Of a stretch of DNA of 64,000 bases, positions 36,650-46,231 are shown piece after piece. The notes under the pieces were generated by a model. The model worked only from the letters and a program-made list of their open reading frames with translations, did not search any database and was not told the origin of the DNA. The stretch comes from an uncultured Dehalococcoidia bacterium (GTDB taxonomy: Bacteria; Chloroflexota; Dehalococcoidia; Lucifugimonadales; UBA3495). Each line of letters starts with the position of its first letter. The stretch's first letter is position 1. Made by a program: the position numbers and the translations under genes. The DNA lies in assembly GCA_951812535.1 (NCBI GenBank), contig CATOSK010000004.1, positions 363,074 to 427,073 on the forward strand, given 5' to 3'.

Positions 36650-37163
36650 CACGATCAGTCCGTATTGCGCTGCTGAGGGCAACGGCTCTTAGAACCGCTG
36701 ATGGTCCTATTCCCGTCGGTCCTCCTTCGGCATGCGGTGGCCGGGGACAGCCCTGCCCTCTCAAGCAGTCCGAACACACGCCGGTCAGGGAGCCGCAACT
36801 GTTCATCATCAGCATTCCCCGGACCATCTGGCCTGACCGTTGCACCCGCTTTCTCATTGCCCTCAGGTGGGACGAGCGGTAGTGTCCGTCGACCAGGTGT
36901 TGCAGGGTGTTCAGGAGTTGGTCCCCACCCCACAGCTTAGGACGGTACCCGGTCGGACCTGCGGCCAACACATCGTCCATTGCGGTCCGATCCGGAAAGG
37001 CGGTCGGCATGAGGACCTTCGCCCCGAGCAGCGCGGTCGTGATCCCCCTGCATGCGTCGATGCCTTTCTTACCGGGCATCAGCACGTCCATGAGGATGAC
37101 ATCGGACCGGAGCCTCTCCACCAAACCCAGGGCTTCTTCTCGTCCATCACCAAGGCAGCACCC
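36650..37163 (-). pseudogene. NarL-type response regulator remnant
   Basis: The minus strand keeps most of a receiver domain (DGREEALGLVERLRSDVILM, DVLMPGKKGIDACRGI, then KVLMPTAFPD), but the first strand with the acidic pair is missing. A LuxR-type HTH trace (LPDRRVFGLLERAGLSPATA) lies in another frame, so at least one frameshift separates the domains. Phospho-Asp is retained in VLMDVLMPG. Not functional. Confidence 0.55.
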
Positions 37164-37439
37164 TATCCGGGTTCATGTACTAACTAACAACGCCAGATTG
37201 GCTGGATTCCAGGATCGCTATGCCAATCGCCAAGGGTGGTCTCCCCCCACTATGACCTGGCTTCGAGTCCACTGCCCAAGAGTACCGCAGTTTTTCATGT
37301 ATATTTTGTACGTATCGCGGGCTCTTCGCTGGGAGGTTCTCCAATAGGGCATTGGTGGGCGACCTCCAAGATCCCCGAGTCTCAAACTCTGTGCGTTTGA
37401 TGCTTTACCATCCCCATCCGGGGCGGCAACGTCTGATGG

Positions 37440-39833
37440 TCATTTCTCCGTCTCACCCGCCGCATCCTGCCGCGCCATGCGGTATCCAACGCGATGTTCT
37501 GCGAGGATGTACTTCGGGTTGACTGCATCATCTCCCAGCTTTCGGCGAAGTCTCTTAACGGCGGTGCGGACTGCGCTGGTGCCGGCGGAGTGGTTATAGC
37601 CCCAGACCCGCTGCAGCAAAGCGTCGTGGGGCAGCACCCGGCCGGCGTTGACCGAAAGCTCGAAGAGCAGAGCGTACTCGATTGGGGTCAGATGAACCCG
37701 GCGTCCTGCCACGCTCACGCCGCGTTCAGCGTAGTCGATGGTCAGCTCACCCAGCGCGAACGGTTCCAGAGGATCACCCTGAACCTGGGTCAGCCCCCTG
37801 CGGAGGGCCGACCCAACCCTGGCCGCTAGCTCAGTGGCTGAGAAGGGCTTGACCATGTAATCGACGGCCCCTGCCTCAAGGGCACGAGCGATGACTTCAT
37901 CCCGGCCGTAGGCAGACAGAAAGACCACCGGTACCTGGGCTATGCTCAGGATGGACCGCATCAGCTCAATGCCGTCGCTGCCCGGCAGCATCAGGTCCAG
38001 CAGCACTAGGTTGGGCCGCTCCGACTCCACCAGCCGGAGTGCCTCATCCGGGTCGGTGGTCACCGTCGGGTAGTAGCCCGCCTTGGCGAGAGCGTCCCGC
38101 AGGTACCGCAGGGTCATCGGGTCGTCGTCCACCGCCAGAATGCGCACGCCTTTCCGCTGCGACATCCGCGACCTCGTGGAGACGCGGGCACTTCCGCCGG
38201 CCCCGACGGTAACGGCCCCTTCGACCACCGGCAGCGTGAAGGTGAACCTGGTTCCCAAGCCCACGCCGTCGCTTTCGGCCCAGATGCGCCCGCCGTGGGC
38301 TTCAACTATCCCCTTGCAAATGGCCAGGCCCAGACCAGTCCCTGCGGCCTCCCGCTCCCCATCGTCACCGCCGGTCCGTGAGAACTTTCGGAACAGTTCG
38401 CTCAGACGCTCCGGCGCCACCCCCCGACCCTCGTCGAAGACGGAAAGCGCCACATAGTGGTCCTCCAGCGTTCCGGTCACCCGGATAGGGGACGACTCTT
38501 CGGAGTACCGGGCCGCGTTGGAGAGCAGGTTGCCCAGCACCTGCGCGATACGCCGCCGGTCCGCCATCACCCGGGGCAGATCCGGTTCCAGATCGATGGC
38601 CACGTTTTCGCGGCCGCCCCCGCTCAGGAAATTATTCCGGGCCTCGTCCACCAGGGAATCCACCTGCGCCGGTTGGAGGTTTACCGACAGCGTGCCCGTC
38701 TCGATGCGGGCCACATCCAGAAGCTCGCTGATCAGGTCACGCATCCGCTCGGTCTGGGACTTGATGATGCGCAGGAACTGCACGATCTCCGCGGTATCCA
38801 GGGAGTTGAACGACTCCAGCAGCGTGTCGGCAGAACCCCTGATGGATGTCAGGGGCTCCCTCAGCTCGTGGCTGACCATTCCCAGGAATTCGGCGCGGAG
38901 CCTCTCCAACTCATCCAGCGGGGTCAGGTCCTGCAGCGTCACCACCACGGACTCCAACTCGCCGCCCTCCGAGTAGATGGGCGAAGAGTTCATCAATGCC
39001 GAAACCGACCGGCCATCGGGGACGGACAGGACCAACTCCTCGGCGCGCACCGTCTCACCGGCGCTCAGAGCCTGGGCCAGTGGAAACTCCGCAAGGGAGA
39101 CCTCCCTGCCGTCGGCGCGGCGAATTGTCAGCACCCCGAGGAGCTGTTCCGCAGGGCGGTCCGGCATCCGCAGGAATTCGACGATTCTCCTGGCCTCCCG
39201 GTTGAAGGACATGGGCTCTCCGGTCCGGGCGTCGAAGACCACCACGCCCACCGGCGAGGTGTCGATCAGCGTCTCCAGGTCGGTCCGCGCCCGCAGCTCG
39301 TCGCGGTACTGGCGTGCGTTGGAGATCACCAGGGCCGCCTGGGCAGCAAACATGGCGATCACCTCTTCGTCTTCGCGGGGGAACTCTTCAGCGCCCTCCT
39401 TGTTGGCCACGAAGAAACTTCCCACATGCATGCCCCGATGATGCATCGGCGCAACTATGAAGCTGTTCAGTTGCATCGGTCCAATTGAGAGGCCGAGGGA
39501 CTTCGCATAGCTGCCCATGTCCCGATGTCCCATGGATTCGGGAATGTTGATGAACCGGTTGAAGAGCTCCACGCCGTCCGGCAAGTCCCGCAACTGCCTG
39601 ATTTCCTCTGGGGTAAACCCGTGGAAAAAGGACTTCTCGTAGCGCCCCGATTCCTGGAGGAGGGTCATGGCTCCATACCTGGCACCCGTCAGGTCGCAGG
39701 CATTGCTGACGACCTGATTCAGTACGGTGTCAAAGTCCAGACTCTCGTTTAAGCGGAGGCTCGCCTCGCTCAACCTGGAAAGGCGTTCTCTAAGGGATTC
39801 GACCTCCACCGCAAGCTCCTCGGCCCGCTTCAT
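37440..39833 (-). CDS. Hybrid sensor kinase with receiver and OmpR-type DNA-binding domain
   Basis: 797 residues. Order: short coiled coil (1-35), GAF (about 36-180), PAS (about 190-320), HisKA with FLGMVSHELREPLTSIRGS (phospho-His present), HATPase with NLLSNAARYSEES, DEGRGV and TGLGLAICKG, receiver (about 560-680, ILAVDDDP and LLDLMLPGSDG), and a winged helix (about 695-790, HLTPIEYALLFELSVNAGRV). Combining kinase, receiver and DNA-binding domain makes a one-protein two-component system. GAGGTGA precedes the ATG. No membrane segment, so it senses a cytoplasmic signal. Two shorter paralogs lie at 46232 and 48394. Confidence 0.93.
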   Translation of the reverse strand: MKRAEELAVEVESLRERLSRLSEASLRLNESLDFDTVLNQVVSNACDLTGARYGAMTLLQESGRYEKSFFHGFTPEEIRQLRDLPDGVELFNRFINIPESMGHRDMGSYAKSLGLSIGPMQLNSFIVAPMHHRGMHVGSFFVANKEGAEEFPREDEEVIAMFAAQAALVISNARQYRDELRARTDLETLIDTSPVGVVVFDARTGEPMSFNREARRIVEFLRMPDRPAEQLLGVLTIRRADGREVSLAEFPLAQALSAGETVRAEELVLSVPDGRSVSALMNSSPIYSEGGELESVVVTLQDLTPLDELERLRAEFLGMVSHELREPLTSIRGSADTLLESFNSLDTAEIVQFLRIIKSQTERMRDLISELLDVARIETGTLSVNLQPAQVDSLVDEARNNFLSGGGRENVAIDLEPDLPRVMADRRRIAQVLGNLLSNAARYSEESSPIRVTGTLEDHYVALSVFDEGRGVAPERLSELFRKFSRTGGDDGEREAAGTGLGLAICKGIVEAHGGRIWAESDGVGLGTRFTFTLPVVEGAVTVGAGGSARVSTRSRMSQRKGVRILAVDDDPMTLRYLRDALAKAGYYPTVTTDPDEALRLVESERPNLVLLDLMLPGSDGIELMRSILSIAQVPVVFLSAYGRDEVIARALEAGAVDYMVKPFSATELAARVGSALRRGLTQVQGDPLEPFALGELTIDYAERGVSVAGRRVHLTPIEYALLFELSVNAGRVLPHDALLQRVWGYNHSAGTSAVRTAVKRLRRKLGDDAVNPKYILAEHRVGYRMARQDAAGETEK

Positions 39834-40138
39834 TCATCACCTCGATTGCAAAGCGGCCCACCCCGGGGGCCGGGCCCGTCCGGCTCGCCGCCTGGGATTG
39901 GCAACCAGGAGAAATAGCCACAGTCGCCTCCAATTATACCATTCTCGTCAGAACTGCCACTGTACTGCTACATAGTTAGCCTTGACTGTCACTCTAGTGC
40001 TACTTCTGCTTGGTAGACTTTCGAATGGTGACAACCACCGTAAATCGGATCGGAACAACCGGCCGCGTCATGACGGTCCCTTCTCAACAGTTAGGGAATT
40101 AGCAGGAGTTGTTCCCCAATTCCGACAAGGTTGCAGAA
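39834..40138. other. Divergent promoter region
   Basis: 305 bp separate the kinase (minus) and surface-protein (plus) genes. The centre (39930-40020) is much more AT-rich than the surroundings and holds the promoter below. I see no gene. Confidence 0.45.
39933..39941 (-). promoter_or_regulatory. Extended -10 promoter for the hybrid kinase
   Basis: On the minus strand the sequence reads TGGTATAAT, a perfect extended -10 element (TGnTATAAT). Transcription would start near 39926 and give a leader of about 90 nt. No good -35 hexamer is visible at 16-18 bp, as is common with extended -10 promoters. Confidence 0.5.
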
Positions 40139-43100
40139 ATGATGAACAAGCCAGTAGCCACTCTTCACACGTCAATATGGTCTAGGGGACATTTTATTTG
40201 GGCGATAGCGATCCTGGCATCACTGGCAATCGTAGCCGGAGGAGTGTGGCCGACATCACTGGCAGCTGAAAGTCAAAGCAGCCCGGACACTCCGGATCGT
40301 CCCACCGGAACTGCGGTATTCGTCGGAGGTGTCGACCTGGAGTGGAACGACGTCGCCAGGGCCGAATCCTACGACGTTCAGATGTACCGGAACGGCCAGT
40401 GGACTGACCTGCCGGGAGACGGCATTGAGGTCGCGTTCTACGGGGCGGGGGCCATTGTAAGCGAATTGGAACCTGAAGGCTCGTCTTACTGGTTCCGCGC
40501 ACGCGCAAGAAACGCTCATGGCTTCTCGGAATGGTCCGATTACAATTTCATGGCCCCCACGAGCGAATCCAAGTCGGGACGGCAGGCCAGGCCGGACAAT
40601 GTTCCGGCCAGCGGGGAGCTGGCCATCAATGGCACGGCGCAGGTCGGTGAGAGCCTCTCGGCGGATACGACGGGCATTGAGGACGGGAACGGTTTGGACC
40701 GGGTGAAGTTCCGGTTTCAATGGGTCTCCCACGATGGGAGCGCAGACACGGATATCGCGAACGCGACGGACTCCACCTACGCCCTTGTGGCCGACGACGA
40801 GGGCAAGACCATCAAGATGCGGGTCGCCTTCACCGATCGGGGTGGGTACGACGAGTCGCTGACGGGCGGGGAAACGGCAGCGGTCGCGGCCCGTCCCAAT
40901 AGCCCGGCCACCGGTGCGCCCTCCATCACCGGCACTGTTCAGGTGGGCGAGACACTGACGGCGGACACCTCCGGAATCTCGGATGCCGACGGGTTGACCA
41001 AGGTCTCCTACAGCTACCAGTGGGTTGCCAATGACGGCACCGCCGACACGGATATCACGAATGCGACGGACTCCACCTACACCCTGGCAGCCGCCGATGA
41101 AGGCAGGACCATCAAGGTGCGAGTTGCCTTCACCGACGACGCGGGGAACGAGGAGACCCTCGCCAGCTCAGCAACGGCAGCAGTGGAGTCTGCGCCAAAC
41201 ACACCTGCAACTGGAGCGCCAGCCATCGTCGGCACTACTCAGGTGGGGGAGACGCTGACGGCGGACACCTCCGGAATCTCGGATGCCGACGGGTTGACCA
41301 AGGTCTCCTATAGTTACCAGTGGGTTGCCAATGACGGCACCGCCGACACGGATATCACGAATGCGACGGACTCCACCTACACCCTGGCAGCCGCCGATGA
41401 AGGCAGGACCATCAAGGTGCGAGTTGCCTTCACCGACGACGCGGGGAACGAGGAGACCCTCGCCAGCCCAGCAACGGCAGCAGTGGAGGCTGCGCCAAAC
41501 ACACCTGCAGCTGGAGCGCCAGCCATCGTCGGCACTGCTCAGGTGGGGGAGACGCTGACGGCGGACACCTCCGGAATCTCGGATGCCGACGGGTTGACCA
41601 AGGTCTCCTACAGTAACCAGTGGGTTGCCAATGACGGCACCGCTGACACGGATATCACGAATGCGACGGACTCCACCTACACCCTGGCAGCCGCCGATGA
41701 AGGCAGGACCATCAAGGTGACGGTCTCGTTCACCGACGACGCCGGGAACGAGGAGACCGTCACCAGCTCAGCAACGGCAGCAGTGGAGGCTGCGGCAAAC
41801 ACACCGGCCACCGGTGCGCCCGCCATCACCGGCACTGCCCAGGTGGGTGAGACCCTGACGGCAAACACTACCGGCATCGCCGACGCGGACGGTTTGACCG
41901 GCTCCATGTTCGCTTACCAGTGGTTGGCCAACAACGCCGTGGTCGTCGGCGCCACGGGCGGCGTCTATGTTCTGACAACGAGCGAGATGGGAAAGACCAT
42001 CAAGGTGCGGGTCAGCTTTACGGACGACGCGGGGAATGAGGAAACACTGACCAGCACGGCCACGGGTACGGTCAGCCCGGCAGTCCAGCCACAGAAAGCT
42101 AACAATCCTGCGACCGGTGCTCCGACCATCAGCGGCACAACCCAGGTGGGGGAGATCCTCGCGGCGGATACTACCGGCATAGCCGACGCTGACGGACTGA
42201 CCAACGCGACCTTCACTTACCAGTGGATGTGGAGTTTCGGTTCATCGAATGACAGTGACATCGCGGGAGCCACCGGTTCCACCTACACTCCGGTGACTGG
42301 TGACCTTGGCTTTATGATCAAGGTGCGCGTGTCCTTCACCGATGATGCAGGCAATGAGGAGACTCTGACCAGCGAAGCCACTTCTGACGTGCAGTGGCCC
42401 AACGCTCCGGCACCTCAGTTGAGCGCGCTAGGCGTCAGCCACGGCACCCTCACTCCTGTTTTCGACAGCGAAACCACCAGTTACACCGTCCCTGATGTGC
42501 CAAACCCAGTGACCCGGACAACCATCACCGCTACCCCTGAAACCGGTTCCGCTGTCGACTTTTTCGAAACCACGGAGGGCGGGGTTTCTCAAGTCGTGTC
42601 CATCTCACTGGGGCCTGCTTCTATCCCTGCCGATGATCCCCGTTGTTCCACAGGATTTGAGGATAGTGGGGGTCCGATGGTCGAACTGACCGACGCCGAT
42701 CTCAACACACCCGGCTTCCAGGTCGACCTTTATGACGGTGAGAATCGTGTATGGGTCCGGGTATATGAGATCGACCGTTGCGCTCTCAGCGTAGGGTATA
42801 ACCTGGTGATCACCCGCGCTGAGGGGGCCGTTTCCAGGCCTCGGCCCAACAATCCAGCCGGGGGGATCTTGTGGTGGTATCACCCGCTCGGGGTGATCTC
42901 GCCCGGGTACAAGGGCTACGTTATCCCCGGACAAACAACCCGGAGTGTTGGTCCTTGGTTCATCACCGACAGGGATGGGATGGCTAATGCAACCTTCGGC
43001 TACCAGTGGCTTGCTGACGACGCCGAGATACCAGGGGCTACCGGTACCAGCTACAACGTGACATGGGCTGAACTGGGCAAGACCCTTAAGGTGCGGGCGA

Positions 43101-45250
43101 CCTTCACCGACGACCGGGGCACCGAAGAAACGGTTTTCAGCTCCAACGTAGAGGTGAAACTGCCCAACATAGAACCTAGTGGCAAGCCCGTCATCCTCGG
43201 TACGTTGGAGGCCGGGCAGACTCTGATTGCCGATGTTTCCAGCATCTGGGACAGGAATGGTATGACCAACGCGATCTTCAGCTACGAGTGGGTCGGCTTC
43301 GCTGGGCCGGTGACAGATGCGGCGGAATATACACTGGTCGATGGCGACGAGGGCCAATGCGAGTGCTGGCTAAGGGTGACCTACACCGACGACGACGGCC
43401 ACGAGGAGGTGGTTTCCTCCTTAACCATTGGGGTGGTGGCACCTAGTTCCAACAGCCCGGCAACCGGGGGGCCAACCATCGGCGGCACGGCCCAAGTAGG
43501 CGAGACGCTGACAGCAGACACCTCGGGCATCGCCGACGCCGACGGTCTGACCAACGCGTTCTTTACCTACCAGTGGATTGCCAATGACGGAACCTCGGAC
43601 GCGGATATCGTGGGTGCGACGGACTCCACCTACACCCTGGTGGCCGCCGACCAGGGCAGGACCATCAAAGTCCGAGTGTCCTTCACCGACAATGCAGGTT
43701 ACGACGAAACTCTTGCAAGCGCCGCCACGGATGAGGTTAGCTTTGCTGTTCAGCAACAGGTTGCCAACAGCCCGGCAACGGGCGCGCCGACCATCAGCGG
43801 GCCCGTCCAAGTAGAGGAAACGCTGACGGCGGACACCTCGAGCATCGCTGACGGCGACGGATTGACCCACGTGACCTACAGCTACCAGTGGATAAGAAAC
43901 GACGGTAGTTCGGACACCGACATCACGAGTGCCACGGGTTATAGCTACACCCTGCTCGTCGGCGACGTGGGCAAGACCATCAAGGTGCAAGTGTCTTTCA
44001 CGGATGACGCGGGCAACGAGGAGACATTGACCAGCCCCCCGACCGCCCTGGTGCAGCCCCGGCCCAACTCTCCGGTGATCCGGGGAACGGCCCGGGTGGG
44101 AGCAATCCTCACCGCCGACACCTCGGACATAACCGACCCGGACGGCGTGGAGAACGCCGTCTTCGCCCACCAGTGGATCGCCGGGGGAGCCGACATCGAG
44201 GGAGCAACCGGCACCAGCTACACCATTGCCTCGGATGATGAGGGGCTGGTCATCCAGGTGTGGGTGAGCTTCACCGACGACGACGGGAATCCGGAGACCC
44301 GGACCAGCGACGGCACGGAGCCCGTGGAACCCGAGACACCGCCCAACACTCCGGCCACCGGAGTTCCGACCATCACCGGAACCGCCCGGGTAGGCGAGAC
44401 CCTCACCGTGGACACGTCGGGCGTAACCGACGCCGAGGGCATGGACAACGCCGTATTCACCTACCGTTGGACCGCCGGCGGGACGGACATTCCTGACGCC
44501 ACCGGGGCCAGCCATACCCTGACGGGCGACGAAGATGGGCTGGTCATCCAGGTGTGGGTGAGCTTCTCCGACGACGGCGGCAACCGGGAGGCCCTGGCCA
44601 GCGCGGCAACGGAGGCGGTGGCGGCTCCCGAGCCGCCAGCCAAGCCCACGGGACTGTCCGCCGCCAGCGTCTCCCACGACGCCGTGACCCTCACCTGGGA
44701 CGACCCGCAGGACGACTCCATCACCGGCTACGTCGTCCTGCGCCGGGACCCCGAGATCCATCCGTCCGGGACCTTCGTCACCATCACAGCCGACACCGGC
44801 TCGGTAAACACCACCTACACCGACGATACCGTCGAGCCGGAAACGCGGTACGTGTACCGAATCCAAGCCCTCAACGAGTACGGAGCTGTGAGCGAGAGGT
44901 CTCACTGGATCGTGGCCAACACACCGGCGGTCCCTGTCCCAGCCAAGCCCACGGGACTGTCCACCGTCAGCGTATCCCACGACGGAGTTTCCCTCACCTG
45001 GGACGACCCGCAGGATGACTCCATTACCGGCTACGTCATCCTGCGGCGGGACCGGGCGATCCACCCAGGGGGGACCTTCGTCACCATCGCAGGCGACACC
45101 GGTTCGGCGGACACCAGCTACACCGACGATACGGTAGAGCCGGATAAACAATACGTGTACCGCATCCAAGCCATCAACAACCATGGGGTGAGCGAGAGAT
45201 CCCACTGGGTCCGCGCCAACACTCCGGCTGCGCCGGCTCCGGCGGGCTAG
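40139..45250 (+). CDS. 1703-residue repetitive surface protein (Ig-like repeats plus FN3)
   Basis: Start ATG 40139. A hydrophobic segment (AIAILASLAIVAGGVW, about residues 22-38) acts as signal or anchor. Then come one FN3-like domain (about 50-145); a long series of about 95-100-residue beta repeats of the form GxxxVGETLTADTSGIxDADGL...YQW...YTLxxxDxGxxIKVxVSFTDDAGxEE; a cadherin-like beta-sandwich (about 758-900, LSALGVSHGTLTPVFDSETT); more repeats; and two FN3 domains (about 1500-1700). No LPXTG or sorting signal. Likely adhesive or matrix-forming. Three repeats are nearly identical at DNA level. Remnants after the stop suggest the ancestor was longer. Confidence 0.9.
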   Translation: MMNKPVATLHTSIWSRGHFIWAIAILASLAIVAGGVWPTSLAAESQSSPDTPDRPTGTAVFVGGVDLEWNDVARAESYDVQMYRNGQWTDLPGDGIEVAFYGAGAIVSELEPEGSSYWFRARARNAHGFSEWSDYNFMAPTSESKSGRQARPDNVPASGELAINGTAQVGESLSADTTGIEDGNGLDRVKFRFQWVSHDGSADTDIANATDSTYALVADDEGKTIKMRVAFTDRGGYDESLTGGETAAVAARPNSPATGAPSITGTVQVGETLTADTSGISDADGLTKVSYSYQWVANDGTADTDITNATDSTYTLAAADEGRTIKVRVAFTDDAGNEETLASSATAAVESAPNTPATGAPAIVGTTQVGETLTADTSGISDADGLTKVSYSYQWVANDGTADTDITNATDSTYTLAAADEGRTIKVRVAFTDDAGNEETLASPATAAVEAAPNTPAAGAPAIVGTAQVGETLTADTSGISDADGLTKVSYSNQWVANDGTADTDITNATDSTYTLAAADEGRTIKVTVSFTDDAGNEETVTSSATAAVEAAANTPATGAPAITGTAQVGETLTANTTGIADADGLTGSMFAYQWLANNAVVVGATGGVYVLTTSEMGKTIKVRVSFTDDAGNEETLTSTATGTVSPAVQPQKANNPATGAPTISGTTQVGEILAADTTGIADADGLTNATFTYQWMWSFGSSNDSDIAGATGSTYTPVTGDLGFMIKVRVSFTDDAGNEETLTSEATSDVQWPNAPAPQLSALGVSHGTLTPVFDSETTSYTVPDVPNPVTRTTITATPETGSAVDFFETTEGGVSQVVSISLGPASIPADDPRCSTGFEDSGGPMVELTDADLNTPGFQVDLYDGENRVWVRVYEIDRCALSVGYNLVITRAEGAVSRPRPNNPAGGILWWYHPLGVISPGYKGYVIPGQTTRSVGPWFITDRDGMANATFGYQWLADDAEIPGATGTSYNVTWAELGKTLKVRATFTDDRGTEETVFSSNVEVKLPNIEPSGKPVILGTLEAGQTLIADVSSIWDRNGMTNAIFSYEWVGFAGPVTDAAEYTLVDGDEGQCECWLRVTYTDDDGHEEVVSSLTIGVVAPSSNSPATGGPTIGGTAQVGETLTADTSGIADADGLTNAFFTYQWIANDGTSDADIVGATDSTYTLVAADQGRTIKVRVSFTDNAGYDETLASAATDEVSFAVQQQVANSPATGAPTISGPVQVEETLTADTSSIADGDGLTHVTYSYQWIRNDGSSDTDITSATGYSYTLLVGDVGKTIKVQVSFTDDAGNEETLTSPPTALVQPRPNSPVIRGTARVGAILTADTSDITDPDGVENAVFAHQWIAGGADIEGATGTSYTIASDDEGLVIQVWVSFTDDDGNPETRTSDGTEPVEPETPPNTPATGVPTITGTARVGETLTVDTSGVTDAEGMDNAVFTYRWTAGGTDIPDATGASHTLTGDEDGLVIQVWVSFSDDGGNREALASAATEAVAAPEPPAKPTGLSAASVSHDAVTLTWDDPQDDSITGYVVLRRDPEIHPSGTFVTITADTGSVNTTYTDDTVEPETRYVYRIQALNEYGAVSERSHWIVANTPAVPVPAKPTGLSTVSVSHDGVSLTWDDPQDDSITGYVILRRDRAIHPGGTFVTIAGDTGSADTSYTDDTVEPDKQYVYRIQAINNHGVSERSHWVRANTPAAPAPAG
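40898..41797 (+). repeat. Three tandem 300-bp repeat units
   Basis: Units at 40898-41197, 41198-41497 and 41498-41797 have exactly the same length and keep the reading frame. Long stretches are identical between units (for example the segment around 41025, 41325 and 41625), with only scattered substitutions. Such recent amplification implies copy number can vary. Confidence 0.9.
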
Positions 45251-45266
45251 CCGGCGCAGCCGGAGT
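45221..45266 (+). terminator. Long GC hairpin across the surface-protein stop codon
   Basis: ACTCCGGCTGCGCCGGC (45221-45237) is exactly complementary to 45250-45266, loop 12 bp. The stop codon TAG (45248-45250) lies at the loop edge. No T tract follows, so it may terminate or stabilise the mRNA end. Confidence 0.55.
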
Positions 45267-45590
45267 GTCACCCTGAACTCAGTTTCTCGGCCCGGGACAC
45301 CGAAATTGCGGTTGCTGCCGGCCCGGTCCACGCTCTGGCGAAGGGAGAGGGTCGGCCAATTGAGGCTGGAGTGTCCTCCATTGGCTGTCCGGGGAACTAG
45401 GAGACGCTGACCGCCAGCCTGGAGGACACACCGGACACCCACGACGGGGAAAGGTGTTCACCTTGGAATTTCGGTCCAGCGAGGAGTGTCAATGGTGGGG
45501 AGATAGTGGACCCTTTGGCGGCGGCAGGAACGGGAGCCCGCTCCCGTACCTGGAAGGGGAACGCATAAAGGGGACAAGAGGAAGCACTTC
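45267..45590. other. Remnant of a further surface-protein domain
   Basis: At 45401-45490 the plus strand reads ETLTASLEDTPDTHDG and, after a one-base frame change, GKVFTLEFRSSEE. This matches the LTAxFExxPxxHDGxxxFTFxxxFSE domain that commonly follows FN3 domains in such proteins. It suggests the giant gene lost its 3' end. The last 25 bp (GCATAAAGGGGACAAGAGGAAG) form the leader of the next gene, shared with 47789-47816. Confidence 0.45.
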
Positions 45591-46151
45591 ATGACTCTGA
45601 AACTGAAGATGTACATGTTCATTTTTGCAGTACCTTTGGTTGGTGCTTTGGTCATTGCACCGGCGCTGCTCATAGCGCACAGCAAACAGGATCCCACTCC
45701 GGCTCGCATGACCGCCGAAGCCGTGCTGGTATCGCCGGGCGGCAGGGAAATGGGCACCGTAACCTTCACCCAATGGCCCAGAGGCGTCATCCTGTCTGCC
45801 GAGGTGCAGGGACTGGCTCCTGGCGGTCACGCCTTCAGCATCAACTCTGTTGCTGCCTGTACCCCGAACTTCGAGGCCGCCGGAGGCCAGTTCAACCCCC
45901 ACAAGAACAACCGTGGATTGCTCAGTGGGGGCGGTCCGCAGGCCGTCGACCTGCCCAATATCTACGCGGGAGGCGACGGTACCGCACGAGCCGATTTCGT
46001 TGCAACCGAAAACATCCTGGGCTCCGACCCAGACCATTCCATCTTTGATAAGGACGGCTCCTCGATCATCATTTACGAAAAGCCCGACACTTACTTTTCG
46101 GAGACCGACTTGGGCGACAGGATCGCCTGCGGGGTTATTCGACGCAACTAG
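45591..46151 (+). CDS. SodC-like (Cu/Zn superoxide dismutase fold) pseudoenzyme
   Basis: 186 residues with an N-terminal membrane anchor or signal (MYMFIFAVPLVGALVIAPAL). The fold markers of SodC are all in place: GGHAFSINSVAAC, AAGGQFNPHKNNRG, VDLPNIYAGGDG, SSIIIYEKPDTY and DRIACGVIRRN. Yet the copper ligands are missing (HxH is SIN, GGHFNP is GGQFNP, IIIH is IIIY), as are the zinc His residues. It should not dismutate superoxide. It may bind a partner or another ligand. It is followed 80 bp later by a kinase gene; a decayed second copy is at 47817. Confidence 0.8.
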   Translation: MTLKLKMYMFIFAVPLVGALVIAPALLIAHSKQDPTPARMTAEAVLVSPGGREMGTVTFTQWPRGVILSAEVQGLAPGGHAFSINSVAACTPNFEAAGGQFNPHKNNRGLLSGGGPQAVDLPNIYAGGDGTARADFVATENILGSDPDHSIFDKDGSSIIIYEKPDTYFSETDLGDRIACGVIRRN

Positions 46152-46231
46152 GGCGTCACCACCCTCGCCAACATCAGGTCGATATACCGGGACGACGGTG
46201 AGGCCGTTTCCGTATTCACCGCCATACAGAC

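Noticed and set aside
40898-41797. Satellite or CRISPR array
   Set aside because: The 300-bp period is an exact multiple of codons within one open frame and encodes Ig-like repeats.
43421-45442. A 673-codon minus-strand open frame
   Set aside because: It is the mirror of the repetitive surface gene; its Gly/Arg/His-rich product has no domain and its length follows from GC-rich repeats.
45591-46151. Active Cu/Zn superoxide dismutase
   Set aside because: The fold markers are present but every copper-binding His is replaced.
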